Source of the DNA: Tethya wilhelma
Lineage: Eukaryota > Porifera > Demospongiae > Tethyida > Tethyidae
Length of the DNA stretch: 64,000 nt
Direction of reading: 5' to 3'
Assembly: GCA_964030475.1 (NCBI GenBank)
Contig: CAXIPT010000003.1
Location: 2,409,862-2,473,861, forward strand
Numbering within the stretch: position 1 is the stretch's first letter; every line of letters starts with the position of its first letter. A program made the position numbers and the translations under genes. Below, one piece after another: positions 36,546-47,741 of the stretch. Under the pieces are notes generated by a model. The model saw nothing but the letters and a program-made list of their open reading frames with translations. It was not told the DNA's origin and searched no databases.

Positions 36546-36838
36546 ATGCAATCATCTTACCTTGTCAGTTGTGTAATAACTGCATGCATAGACTAGTTAG
36601 TTATTAAGATGACTTTTTTGCTCTTAAACAATGTGCAATTGTTGTAATTGTCATATATCTCTTTAACGGTACAGTAATTGGGGTGAGCCTGAGCGAGCCC
36701 CATATAGCGAGTTATACGTCGGGACTGTTTGTCTGTCTGTCATCGTTGGGTCTTGTACGCTCACCTAAGCTAATTCTGGCTAACATAATGATCGACCCGT
36801 ACCATGTACCATGCATTACTCACGCATGCGCATAAGTT

Positions 36839-36839
36839 N
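36839..36839. other. Single-N assembly join
   Basis: One ambiguous base within otherwise clean sequence. It marks the left edge of a 1.7-kb segment that ends at another single N (38541) and contains the misoriented FIS1 exon. Probably a collapsed scaffold gap. Confidence 0.7.
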
Positions 36840-38180
36840 ACATCATCTATGAGAATGAATGGAGAAATCTTTAAAATAAATTATATACCCGGCCGACATA
36901 ATATTATTATTAATGTTTTATTTGTAATGAACATCATCCTTATTGTAATTGTATGTTGTAATTATGGCTGCATGCATGCACGCTTGATGACATTGCATAC
37001 AATTACGTCTATATCTCAGTTCCTTAATTGTTACCAGGTTGTGCAATATTATTTCCTACAAAAATTCAAGGGGTCAGGAGAGAGAGAGCTTAGTATCAAA
37101 TAATATTATTATATGTTATCTGTTACGTGTGATGAAGTTATTTTTTTGAGTATATGCATCTGTATGTAGTCAAATTTTACGGTGAGTTTTTTCCACAATA
37201 AACCCTTTCTAGGATAAGCTTGAAACTTGCTTTGTAGATATAGGGATAAAGTTAGGCATTTATAGTCATAGCACCGCTTTTGTAAGCCAGATTGGTTAGC
37301 TAGAAAGGCTTATTGCATGCTATGGACAAAAGAATGAGCCAAATAGTATACAGGAACTAAGGGATCGATTAAGAACCGTTCTTCAAAAACTTATTGGTAA
37401 AATTAAATGTATACCTCTCTTGATCTTCCAGTCAAGAAGTTTTTTGAGTTGTTTGGCCAGGAAATTGTTGGGGTCCATTTCAAGCACTTTCTCCACACAA
37501 CCATTGGAAGAGTCATACTCATCTAGCTTGTAATGACCAAGAGCCATAAAGTAGTAGTAGTCACTTTGTGTTTTGTCCTTCTCGATCAACTCTGAGGGTG
37601 GATGAGATAGGACAGAGGAAAAAAAATTCAGTAATTAGACTCGCATTGTAGCTATATATACGGTGGCCCTGGAGGTCACGTATCAATCCAGTGCTATCAT
37701 GTATCATGCACTCCAGTATTCTGTCGTATGTGTATTACTCCAATGCAGGCATGCGAGTATACTCCATAACTGGACAATTGTTTTTAGAAACAAAAGAGTT
37801 TTCTGGCAACTGCCAAGTACAATATTATAATAATTATTATAGCTATATTATACACCCGGCTTACTTGATTACAGATTTTTCACTGAAAGTGAATGCATGG
37901 CAGATTGACGTCAAGTTACTATATATAACAGCAGCCAGTTACTAAGGAAAAGTGATACATTTTCTAAGCCCGTTAGTGGCCATGCTTTCGGTTTTTAGCA
38001 GTTCAGAAGCCTACACAATGCTTCTAAAATGCTAAGAAACTCTGGCTAGGTCACTAACCTGTAACATAGACAGTATAGGTCAACAGGTGTGGCAATTAAA
38101 TAAGCAGTACACAAGCAAGCATGCAAAATATGCACAATATTCGTGGGACAATGAACTCCATGCATAATTTTTATACCTAT
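36840..38180. other. Short contig containing only one FIS1 exon
   Basis: Apart from 37415-37591 no coding exon is visible. AT-rich, with several (aat)n-like stretches. Confidence 0.45.
37415..37591 (-). CDS. FIS1: FIS1-like exon 3 (second TPR half), opposite strand to exons 1-2
   Basis: Minus strand, acceptor ccaccctcag and donor agagag|gtatac, 177 nt. It enters with two bases (AG) and leaves in phase 1. Joined to the lone G ending exon 2 at 18006 it gives GLRLIQ-E-LIEKDKTQSD, YYYFMALGHYKLDEYDSSN and KVLEMDPNNFLAKQLKKLL. That is the classic FIS1 second half (compare the family pattern YLAVGNYRLKEYEKAL). Exons 1-2 lie 19.4 kb away on the other strand. The segment is bounded by single Ns at 36839 and 38541, so a flipped contig is the simplest reading. 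A second FIS1 gene is the alternative. Confidence 0.8.
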
Positions 38181-38540
38181 CATACGTACGGTAGTACGTA
38201 TAGTAGGAATGGGCCGAATGTCTCATAGACACAATACAAAATGTTTATGATCATAAAAATCTATCAAAACAAAATTAAGCCTTCAAACTTGCTCAGAGGC
38301 TCTAACCGACAGATTACCAATCGCATGCAAGGCCTAAAACTCACAGAAACTTTCCTCAGCACTCGTACAGAAAGCTAGCAGGAAGCCACAATAGTGCCAT
38401 TTTTGTTCTCCTAACGTACGTACGTACGTACGTACGTACTTTCTAACTGACTTACTTGAAAAGCATTTCCAGAGAACCAGAATGTGTTGAGCCAACTTTG
38501 ATAGCACAAAGTAACTCCTTTTCATAGGTAGTACATTCCT
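38181..38540 (+). mobile_element. Hairpin element, subfamily 1, left part, cut at an N
   Basis: Starts with the complete A hairpin (atacgtac-ggta-gtacgtat), carries an (ACGT)n run at 38415-38440 and breaks off at the N in the middle of the body, at gtagtacattcct. Confidence 0.8.
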
Positions 38541-38541
38541 N
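38541..38541. other. Single-N assembly join between element body and gene copy
   Basis: To the left is the middle of a hairpin element; to the right is codon-level identity to the 613-aa membrane-protein gene starting at its position 9736. Neither side ends at a natural boundary, so this is a join, not an insertion. Confidence 0.75.
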
Positions 38542-38997
38542 GTCTTCAATACAACGACCACACAGTTGGCCCTCGCGATTCATCTCAAGATCACTACATA
38601 ATAAGCGATTTAACTCATTTAAATCACTTGTCCAATTTAGTATTTTGTATCGAAACCTTGGTCTGAAACGAGATGGGTTTTCCCTTGGAATATAGCACCG
38701 AAAATCACAATATCCCACAACAGTTGTATTGTGCAATTTATTGTAGGCCATACAGTAGCAAAATGGCAAACTGACCATTGTTCTATTGTCCATGTGGTAG
38801 CAATCTACTAATTTATTGAGAGTATCATCACACTTACATGTGTTGTTGCCAATGTCAGTAGTCCAAGGAGGACAGCCACTTGGCAAATACATATGATGAT
38901 TTTCTTGGCTTGCAGTGGCACACCTATAAAATATGCTGGATAGTACTATTACTATGGTGACATCTAAATTAAACTTTGCTTTGCAAGATAATAACAT
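38542..38997 (-). CDS. Partial Cys-rich membrane protein (first about 152 residues)
   Basis: The ATG at 38997 opens a frame nearly identical to the 613-aa protein through the signal peptide and ectodomain up to LCGRCIED. It is cut by the N at 38541. The 1.5 kb upstream also matches the flank of the 8351-10192 gene. It is either a second genomic copy, an alternative haplotype, or a scaffold artefact. The remaining membrane domain is not adjacent. Confidence 0.7.
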
Positions 38998-39565
38998 GTT
39001 GCTATTTGTTTCGTATAATTATATAACTGTTTAAGACTAACTCTTATTGAAATTCTAAACTTATAAATCCTTGACCATTATCTATAATACGTCACAAGTG
39101 CATTCCCATAGGAAAACATCTATAATATTATGAATGAAAATAGCCCAAATAAGTAAATTTACTCAGTCTGTTTACTCAACTTTTGACAAAAATATAAACA
39201 ATAATGATGTTATAATCATTTGGGGATTAGAAAAGATAGCAAGCAATCATACCAACAGCAATCCAGCTAGAAACATCAATCTGATAACAGACTTTATTGT
39301 GCAAGTAATTAAAATAGGTATACTAATACATCTCGTGGTTACAAACCGCACTTTGAAAATAATACTTAATTATTACTGGGTGCATGTATATAGTACCGTA
39401 CGTCATGAAACCAGTATTTTGAAATTCTTATGCAATATGTATTATGTCTATACTGTGATTATTGTATAAAACCATTACAGCGAATAAAAAGTATTTTTTT
39501 ATTCATCACGCAGTTGTTGTCTGTTATCAATAGTCTAAGACATAATGTAATTTGTGTAAAGCATC

Positions 39566-39640
39566 ATTCAGGCTTAGCAGACCTTTTTCTAGATTTTGAA
39601 AGACCTGGGTTCAAATCCAATGCAGCTAGATCTTAAGATT
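39566..39640 (+). repeat. Second copy of the tRNA-like relic
   Basis: aggcttagcagacc fits an A box and gggttcaaatcc fits a B box, about 30 bp apart. The T-arm 3' side is disrupted (ccaatgcag) compared with the copy at 10886. Confidence 0.35.
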
Positions 39641-40050
39641 TTTTCCAATAAACTTTAATGTGTTTATCCAATCTTCAGCTCTGTTTCATTGGTGCATGGT
39701 TACGTACATTACTTCAGCAGACTGAGTTAGGTTTGATTTCAAATTAGTTATCGCACATTTATTTTGTCTGGAAAAACATATTGCATGGTCATGTATTGCA
39801 TCATGTGGGTTGGGCATACAATTACATGCAATCGTCCTTGAGATCTATAGTTCAGAGGTTGACTATAGTGTCTATGAAAATAGTTTTTTTTCCAATTAGC
39901 TTAATTTGATGCAGCATACATGAAGTAAGTAAAAACAAAATTGCGGTGGTGTAACTTTTGACTAGTGCTCTCTACGAGTTGGAAAGTTTGTGTGTGTAGT
40001 TAGTCTTAAACAGTTGATCATTGTTGGCTTTACTATTGTATGTACGTTAT

Positions 40051-41010
40051 CACACGTACGGTAGTACATATAGTAGGAATGGGCCGACTGTCCCATTGAC
40101 ACAATAAAATATATTCACGCTTATAAACTTTTAACAAAAGAAAGCTAAGCCTTCAAATGCATTTAATACTGAGCCTCCCACAGACATTTTACTTACTGTA
40201 TTGACTAAGAAAACTGGCAGAAAGTTTCTAGAGCACTCTGGACAGAGTGCTGGCGAGAAGCCACAACAGTGTAATTTTGTTCTCCCCTTCCTTCCTTCCT
40301 TCCTTCCTTCCTAACTGACATACTTGAACGCGCGATTTCCAGACAAACAAAAGGCATTGAGCCAACTTCGACCATAATATTATAGTAAGACTTCAATTCA
40401 TCTGTAGTACGTCCTTTTCTACTAGTTTGCTGGCAAAAATGCAGCAAACAAAATCTAGGCAGCTTTGAAACTCTTGATATAAAATACTGTACTTTTTATT
40501 TAGCTATTTTATGTAGGTAATGGTCGTCAATAGACCACGTGTTTTGCATGTCTATAATGCGCATGCGCATCAAATGTACACTTCTGCTTTTTGTAGAGAC
40601 TGACTAGTCTCTGCTGTGTGGTTGTCTCCATGCAATTGAGCACCTTCAAGTTGGTGTTTAAAAAAGTGAATAAACAAGTAGTAAAAATTTTATAAAAATG
40701 AAAAGTGTAGGAATGGGCAGTGCTGTAAAAAGCAAGGAAACAAGATAAGTCTCTGTATTTCGGCACATGACTATATACTTAATTTTTTTGTGCCCAACTC
40801 TCAAACATTACTGTGTATCTACATTCTATATGCTTGTTATTTCATCTAAATTGAATCATGTCTATTGAGCCAAACAACATACATTTATAACTTGGGCCAT
40901 GAAAATGAAGTAGTCATGTACCGAAATTCAGAGACTTATCTTGTTTCCTTGCTTTTTACAGCTCTGCCCATTCCTACACTTTTCATTTTTATAAAATTTT
41001 TACTACTTGT
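40051..41010 (+). mobile_element. Diverged composite hairpin element with known empty site
   Basis: The A end is cacacgtacggtagtacat. The body has a (TTCC)n run at 40286-40312 and gcgcatgcgc at 40559-40568. The B module has arms at about 40673-40770 and 40905-41008. Relative to the empty site near 11381-11400 (gttatcaacattag) the insertion splits gttatca from caataattgttag. A 3-bp tca duplication is the most that can be claimed. Confidence 0.8.
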
Positions 41011-41108
41011 CAATAATTGTTAGTTTTAAGTTGTGTACAGCATGATTCCTATAAGCAAACCTATACATGCAGAGTTAAGGATAAACTGCATGTATTGATT
41101 TGAGTTTT

Positions 41109-41477
41109 CAAGGGCATAGCCAGGATTTTAGAAAAGGAGAAACAATGCATGAAAAGAAATTTTGCACGGCCAGAAACCACACCCACTTAATGGGCTAATT
41201 TTAGCCCCTCCCATCCATTAAATCGAGCAGTAGCACGCACTTGCTAGATTTAACACTCTCTAAAGCCTTGTAGCAGCAAAAAGAAAGCTTCTAACAGTTA
41301 ATTGTTCTGGATTGAATTCTAGCCAAAGATGACTGCATGCATGTTGCTACTAAGTAAGTACACAAAAAATTATTACAAACTAAAAAAATAGCGCATTATA
41401 AAACCTATACGCGTAAATTTCGCGAGACAAAAAGGTGGTGCAAATGCACCTTTAGCACCCCCCTGGCTACACCACTG
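41109..41477. mobile_element. 369-bp element with hAT-like termini
   Basis: Termini caagggcatagccagg and, on the complement, cagtggtgtagccagg form an imperfect inverted repeat of the CAGTGGCGTAGCCAGG type common in hAT-related MITEs. The duplicated locus at about 11485 lacks it. A clean 8-bp target duplication is not visible; gtttt and ctttt flank the two ends. The interior is non-coding. Confidence 0.65.
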
Positions 41478-41739
41478 CTTTTAGTTGTTGATATTGCTGT
41501 ACATAATTATAATAATGCATACACGCACAGTCCTTGATTGTCGATACACTTTGAAAGATTCTAACTGCATGTAATTGTACGTAAACCTCTTATTAAATGA
41601 CTATGATAACTTAATTCTGTATGTTCTTAGATTTTTATACTATTAATCTCATTATTAAGTTGTACATTGGGAAATGGTATTAAAAATACAGTAAGTTGTT
41701 ATATATATAATTAAGTTACTTTGATTGTTTCATGGTACA

Positions 41740-42770
41740 TTGCTCGTAGTGTTGCTGGTATCTAGGGCAAGACTAGTGGCCCTTCTGCTGGGTCAGCTCT
41801 CTTTATTTTAATGTAATTCTTGCACCGTTGTAAAAACGCGCATACTTTTTGAAGTACAGTGTTTGGAATAATTGCATGAAGAGACCATTAATCCAACACT
41901 GTATAATAGTATTGCACTAGCATCAATTGAACCATTAAATGATCCAGAGTGAGATTATGTAGAGCATTTAATTGGTGTCTCGTAGTTTGCATGATAACTT
42001 GACAATCCGAGCATGGTCAATTAAATTTGAGAGTAAATAGGAAAAAGTGTCCAATGCATTGTAAGTTGTCTACTTATAAGGCTTAATTGTGTACCAACAA
42101 GTGCACACATAATCATGAAAATAGCACTAAGTCTTATAAACAGGAAGTATCCATATCTAATGTATGTTGCTGCAAAATAGAGGTTTAGAACATGGAGGAA
42201 GACATAAAGACTGCAAAATAATCACATCATTGAGGCTGTAGCTTGTAACAGCCGTGGAAGGTGTCCATGAAGATTTATAAAGTCAAACAGCAAAGATTAA
42301 AGTATAGTTTAGTATCTTGTGGAAACAGCGACAAGGGTAGAGACGTAGAAGAACCAGTAGGATGAAGTTAAAAACAATGACCGTAAATAATGCTATGACA
42401 GCATAGGGGAGATGATCTGATCCAAGGAACCCATATTAAGATGTATCATGCATTATATAATTATACAAATAGCTTTTTAATTTTGTTTCCATTGACATCA
42501 TAAAGAGTGATAAAGAGTGTTTGGTGTATCTTTATTTACATAATATAAGAAAGCTGCCACTATAGCTAGTGCATGATCTTTAATTTGATTTCCCTGGAGT
42601 TCTTTTGGAAATGAACAAAACATTTGTAGAAAAGTCTCCAAAGCTGAACAATAAAAATGTAGCGTCTATATATGTAGCTCAACAAAGATATTAAGTGAGG
42701 AGAACTATAATTAGAGTCTATAGCAGTGGTTAAAACAGCTACCACGTAGTCTAGCATGAAGATTCAGCAC
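41740..42770 (-). pseudogene. Decayed membrane-protein family copy, inverted partner of 48965-49863
   Basis: The minus strand contains LDYVVAVL, DSNYSSPHLISLLSYI, QLWRLFYKCFVHFQ, a YPC-coding stretch and the tail region with DPAEGPLVL-like coding. All are broken by frameshifts and stops. The whole interval is the reverse complement of 48945-49875, with differences. Confidence 0.65.
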
Positions 42771-42814
42771 CTCGAATAGCTTAAAATTTAATTACTTAAT
42801 TTTGCTTTTGCTTT

Positions 42815-42915
42815 TGTCATGTGCCCGAAATTGAGACATGCCTTGTTCCAACACTTTTTATAGCATGCACTGCCCATTCCTACACTGCTAATTTTTTAAA
42901 AAAATTTATACTTGT
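42815..42915 (-). mobile_element. Single right arm of a B hairpin module
   Basis: Reads gtcatgtgcccgaaattgag to cccattcctacactgctaat. No left arm is present within 400 bp, so this is a truncated module. Confidence 0.6.
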
Positions 42916-44216
42916 GACTTTATGTCTTTACTATACAAATGCTGTTGGTGATTATTTAAAGCCATGTATTGGCACTAAGTCTTGTTATCAATGCATTTTT
43001 TATCACTGGTTATTTAGGTTTGTTAGTGCAGTGCTTAGTAACATATGTAACACAATCAGTGTTTTTGTATGGGTGTTGAGAGCTGTGTTGAGATGTCACT
43101 CCATGCAGTTTGATCTTTAATTCATGTAATTTGATCCACATTTCAATGAGATTTCACTTAAAGATAAACATATTGTCTTGCTATCTTTTATTAAGGTTTG
43201 TTAAAAACTAGTGGCATGCAAAATTAATATCTAGTGAGGTGAGCATGAGCAATTCCACTGCATGTGACAGTATTATATGGTTTGCAAGTTATCATTATAA
43301 TGTAATATGATAGCTAGAGTATTAATAAGTCTTACAGTCAATATTATAATAATATTATGCTTTCCTGGTGGCAGTGGTGCTTGTTTTAGAGGGATCACAA
43401 TTAAGGGCCATTATGGTTGGAAGTCGATTCTCAGCTCAATATTTTCGAAAGCTTGCACCATACTTCTGAAAGCTTTTGCATATGCCATTTCAGTCTATCC
43501 AAATAATATTATACTGACATTAAAGTTTGATCACTGCTCAGGAGTCGTGACATAATTATGGTGTGCATGCATTCATACCCCTTACAAGAGTTAATCTACA
43601 ATTAAATTATTAAATCTGTAAAAAATAATTAACCTCTCTTTTCTATTAATAATGCAGGATTGGATTACAAGTTAATTGTCTCATGAGGGACTTCACCTAT
43701 GAAGTTGAATCATACAAAAAATATCGAGATTAACGAGGATATTGTTGATGATGACATGCAGTGCACATGCATGTCTGATGGCTTTTCAGAAATAGTGCAT
43801 AACTGCCTTGTATTGGTGTGGAATATAATATTATCTCTAGACCGGATGTTTAACTTTAGTTGCAATAAATCTATCTGATCTTTTTTAGTATTGATTAACA
43901 AACTCAATAATTCAATTTTTATTATGACTGCATTTAGGTCAATAGTATATCAAAATCTTCCAGGAAAAGCAGCAACGATGTAATTTTTCATTCAATAATG
44001 CATTAGTTATTATGGTGTATATAGCATGTGGAGACCTTTCAGGGGAAAGATAGGCGTGGGATCATACACCGACAAAAATTAGCAGGAAATCTCCCATTTA
44101 GACTCACACCGGATGCCCTAATTAACCGGACAGTAACAACAGCAGTTTGAACTCTATTGTGACAACCGACTGAAAAGCTCTTATTAGCTCAGCTGGTATT
44201 AGTATTGGAACTGATT
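42916..44216. other. Intergenic region upstream of the Death-domain gene
   Basis: No exon is supported. The last 150 bp before the ATG at 44217 are somewhat richer in GC and probably contain the promoter and 5' UTR, but no clear core element is seen. Confidence 0.45.
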
Positions 44217-46749
44217 ATGTCTAATGTACCTCGAGCTAGACTAGATCTAGAGGGTCAGATGGATTCCGAAGAGCTCGAGTCTACTGAAACTATCCCTATC
44301 CAATTCAATCTTCACTCATGTTACTACAACGACTTTTTTCTCTTAAGAACTCTCATTTTGATCAATGGCACTCCAGCTGGGATCAAAATCCATTCAAGTG
44401 GAACATCACTCATCTACCATTCTGTGACTGGTATAGAGTATCCTCTCTCCAAAATTTCTCATGGTATTGGAAGAAAGCTTACAAAGAAATATGGAGTGTA
44501 TCACATAGACACATTCTATCATGAGGAATTCGAAGCCCCACTCTTCTCAGTTGTGTTCCCGTCACAATCAGCTCTGAGAAAATTCCTTGAAAACAAACTG
44601 AAAGTAGAATCAGACCTTGCTGATGCTTTCTCAACCCAATTCAAACTGATTGTACCTGAAGTAAGTCTACCACAAGGTAACGGGCAAAGTTTCGTATCTA
44701 GACAAGACATGTGTGGAAAAGAAGCATGTCTACAAGTTAACATCAATGCTGAACTATTTCTAGCATCTCCAACACACTCTACTGAGCAAGACGAGTCACC
44801 AGAGATCCACAAAGTGACCTTAGCTACATTTCGACATTTCATAGAGAAGTGGCAGCAAAGTAAACTGTTTGACTTTGAGAGCAATATGTTTACTGAAAAA
44901 AATAGGAGTAACCAGGCGTCTAAACTGCTTACACTACAAGGTATGGTATTATTGCATGGTTTTATACTACTACTAATAATAAGTTAAAGTATTGTACTAT
45001 GACTTACATATCAAACTTATATTATATATACTATAATATAATAAGTATTTTGCAAATTGTACATAATAATTATTGGTGTGAATGTTGTTTATGCTATATA
45101 CCTTCTCACGTGAGACACACCCACTGGTTGGAAAATGGTATAATTTATGTGGATATGTACGATAATTGCTATAGAATATGTTTTGCTAAATATCAAAACT
45201 GTTGCAAAAATTATTTAATAGTAATCAACGTTTGAAAGCTAATTTTTATAAATTCCCAATGCCAGCTAGGTTAATTTTCACTTGACATGTCACATATTAT
45301 TAATTTTAATAATTTAATCGAATATCACAATTATAATTATGTTGCACTGACTGAATCACAGCTGAAGAGGCAAAACTGAAAGACCTTCAAAGAGAATTGA
45401 AAGGAGTGATTAAATGGTTTCAGCTCGGTCTAGAGCTGGACATTCCTGATGATGAGTTGAGGGTCATTCGACGAGACAACATCCTGTTAGGAGGAGAGCA
45501 GTGTCTTTTGGAGGTGTTAATACACTGGGGAGACCGAGAAAAGCCGACTTGGACCAAAGTAGTTAGAGCACTAGTGATGATTGGGAGATGTGTACTAGCT
45601 GATAATATTGCAATGAAGTATGGTAAGCATTATTGGTATAGTTGTCTTAGCTGCATGTCCATCCATGCAGTCCTGACAGTCTGTGGTAATATCTCATTCA
45701 TCAGACGGCATAACTATTGATGATAGTGTGATATATACTTTATGACTATAGGATTGCCTGTTATGCATGCATAATTATAACTGTTACAGTAATATAATTT
45801 ATCAAATTTTTGGTCAACACCTGCATGGTCCATTATTTTCAGGAATTGAGTTGCCTGCAGAATCTACTGTCACTGACTTGATTACAAATCAATCTCTGAA
45901 AACATTAGTAAGTAAAAATTTTAACAACACGCAAGTATCCCTTGATCATGTATCCTTTAAAATTATACTCTTTAGCAGGAAAGTATGCGGTGTCAAACTT
46001 AATTTCGCATATGTGTCTCTATAGTTGAAAATTTTTGCGGTTTAACTTTCGCGGATGAGCTGTGCAATTATAATTGCACAGCTCATCCGCGAAAGTTAAA
46101 CCGCAAAAATTATAGCGCATGCGTATATACCTAATATTTTCATAGATGGATTGTGATAATCATAATTAATTTTACATACACTTCCATGCAGGCATGTGAT
46201 TCAGAATTAAGTGAAGACAATATTGAGCGTCGATTGTCTAATAAACAACATGATCTGGATGCTGCTGTTCATTCACGAGATAGCCTAATCGAGAGCATAG
46301 ATACAGACTACTGTGCTGAATTGATAGAATTGCAAGGACAAAACTGTTCCCTCCAAAATGAAATTGAATTGCTTGAAGCTGAAATTAAGTGCAAGCATGA
46401 TGAGATTGATTATCTTAAACAGTCTCAGAAGAAGATGAAAATCACATGGAATGAAACCGTTGAGAGAATGAAAAAAAATTCTGTTAGAAAGATCAACAAA
46501 CTGCAACAAAAACTAACAGCTAAAAATAACAAATTGAGAGAGATTCAAGATCAACATAAACAGAAGGAAAAGGAATTAGAGAAACTAATGGTAGAAGTAG
46601 AAGAAAAGTCAGCTTTAATAAAACAACTACGAGAAGATTTGGAAAAGTTAAAGCAATTGTTTAGTGAACAACAATATGAGATGAACAGAAAACAAATTGA
46701 ATCAACTGCCTATTCCATAACTGGTGAACATCACCTTGAAGAAATAAAG
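44217..46749 (+). CDS. Death-domain/coiled-coil protein with novel N-terminal domain, 3' incomplete
   Basis: Four exons with matching phases: 44217-44940, 45362-45622, 45843-45907 and 46192-46749, giving 536 codons without a stop. Residues 1-240 form a globular domain I do not recognise (for example SLIYHSVTGIEYPLSKIS). Exon 2 encodes a Death-fold domain of the type seen in sponge and cnidarian proteins: GLELDIPDDELRVIRRDN, then CLLEVLIHWGDREKPTW, then VVRALVMIGRCVLADNIA. Exon 4 is a long charged coiled coil (about residues 350-536) ending at a gtatat donor. The continuation would lie beyond the N at 47177 and is not identifiable. A role as an innate-immune or apoptosis adaptor is inference from the domain. 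Intron 3 contains a perfect palindrome. Confidence 0.7.
46030..46111. repeat. Perfect 82-bp palindrome (41-bp arms, no spacer)
   Basis: The arm begins aatttttgcggtttaactt and ends gctgtgcaatta. The complement follows immediately, centred between 46070 and 46071, without a single mismatch. It lies in intron 3 of the Death-domain gene. Transcribed, it would form a fully paired 41-bp hairpin with no natural loop. Confidence 0.9.
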
Positions 46750-47176
46750 GTATATACAGTATAAATTGCTGGAGTATTATATATGAAAGTATTGATAAAA
46801 TCCTAGATTACACAAAAATATTAGGCACGTATATAAATGTTGTATAGCTGACTTGTATATAGGTGCATGGTCACACAGCTGATCGATGTACCTAGTACAT
46901 GTATTGGGTATATGTAATCTTATAGGTGGTATTCCTTTGAAGTGTTACCTATACCTATGGTACAAATAGACTTACAATATTTCTAAAAGCATTGAAATCT
47001 AAAAAGCTGTTCACTGGGATGCACAATATTATGTTATCATATACATAGCTGATACTAGCATGTATGACACTTAATGAATGAAGCAACCTTACAAATACAT
47101 GTTAAAGTACATGAAAATGCTTGTAAAATTACAATTAAGCTATTGAGTGGGTAAATTTGAGTTAAGTTGCCTTATA
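46750..47176. other. Intron or contig end, nothing recognised
   Basis: Follows the exon 4 donor of the Death-domain gene and stops at the N. Confidence 0.4.
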
Positions 47177-47177
47177 N
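47177..47177. other. Single-N assembly join
   Basis: On the right the sequence starts abruptly inside the last 110 codons of a membrane-protein copy whose remaining 5' part is missing. Confidence 0.75.
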
Positions 47178-47502
47178 TGCCCTTGCATTATTGACTCTTC
47201 CCATAATAATGTACATTGAGGAATTCATTTTCAATTCTAGCATTGTTAAGCTTGTATACAGAGTAGTTCTACCAATGTTATTAGTGGTTCACCCACTGTA
47301 TGGCATAGGATTGATATTATATGCCTTCATACCAAAAAGGACACTTCGAACTATCAGCAAAAGGTGTACCACTGTTTACCACATGCATCGTCTTAGAAAC
47401 AATGATGAAAGTACTACAAGACCTGTGCCTCATCGATTGGAACACCCCAGTGACTCAGAATACGCTCCACTGCTAGAGAGCATGGATCACAGTGATACAT
47501 AA
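47178..47502 (+). pseudogene. C-terminal piece (about 107 residues) of the 607-aa membrane-protein type
   Basis: Open frame ALALLTLPIIMYIEEFIFNS, then VHPLYGIGLILYAFIPKRTL, to a stop at 47502. It is nearly identical to the end of the gene at 2258-4081 but in opposite orientation. The next 230 bp also match its 3' flank (2016-2257). It is cut at the N, so it is a fragment by assembly rather than by mutation. Confidence 0.75.
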
Positions 47503-47741
47503 TAATTATTAAACAGTCATATAATTTTTTATGTTATTTCCATTTGATAGAATATATCTCCTGTAACAATTAACAGAGTAAACATTGAAGACTGTGATTA
47601 ATTAACAAACATTTATAATTCAAAAATTACTAATATTATTACACAGTAATAAAATGCATATGCTTAATCAAACATGCAGTTCCAATGCAATGTGAATCAA
47701 AATCATTAATCAAAACAAGAGTGCAATCATATAGCTGTTTA

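Larger units (their letters stand above)
38542..41705. repeat. Segmental duplication, copy 2 (partner 9738-11697)
   Basis: Direct repeat of the gene start plus upstream flank. Identity is high but with scattered indels. It is interrupted by a 960-bp hairpin element and a 369-bp element that are absent from the partner. Confidence 0.85.
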
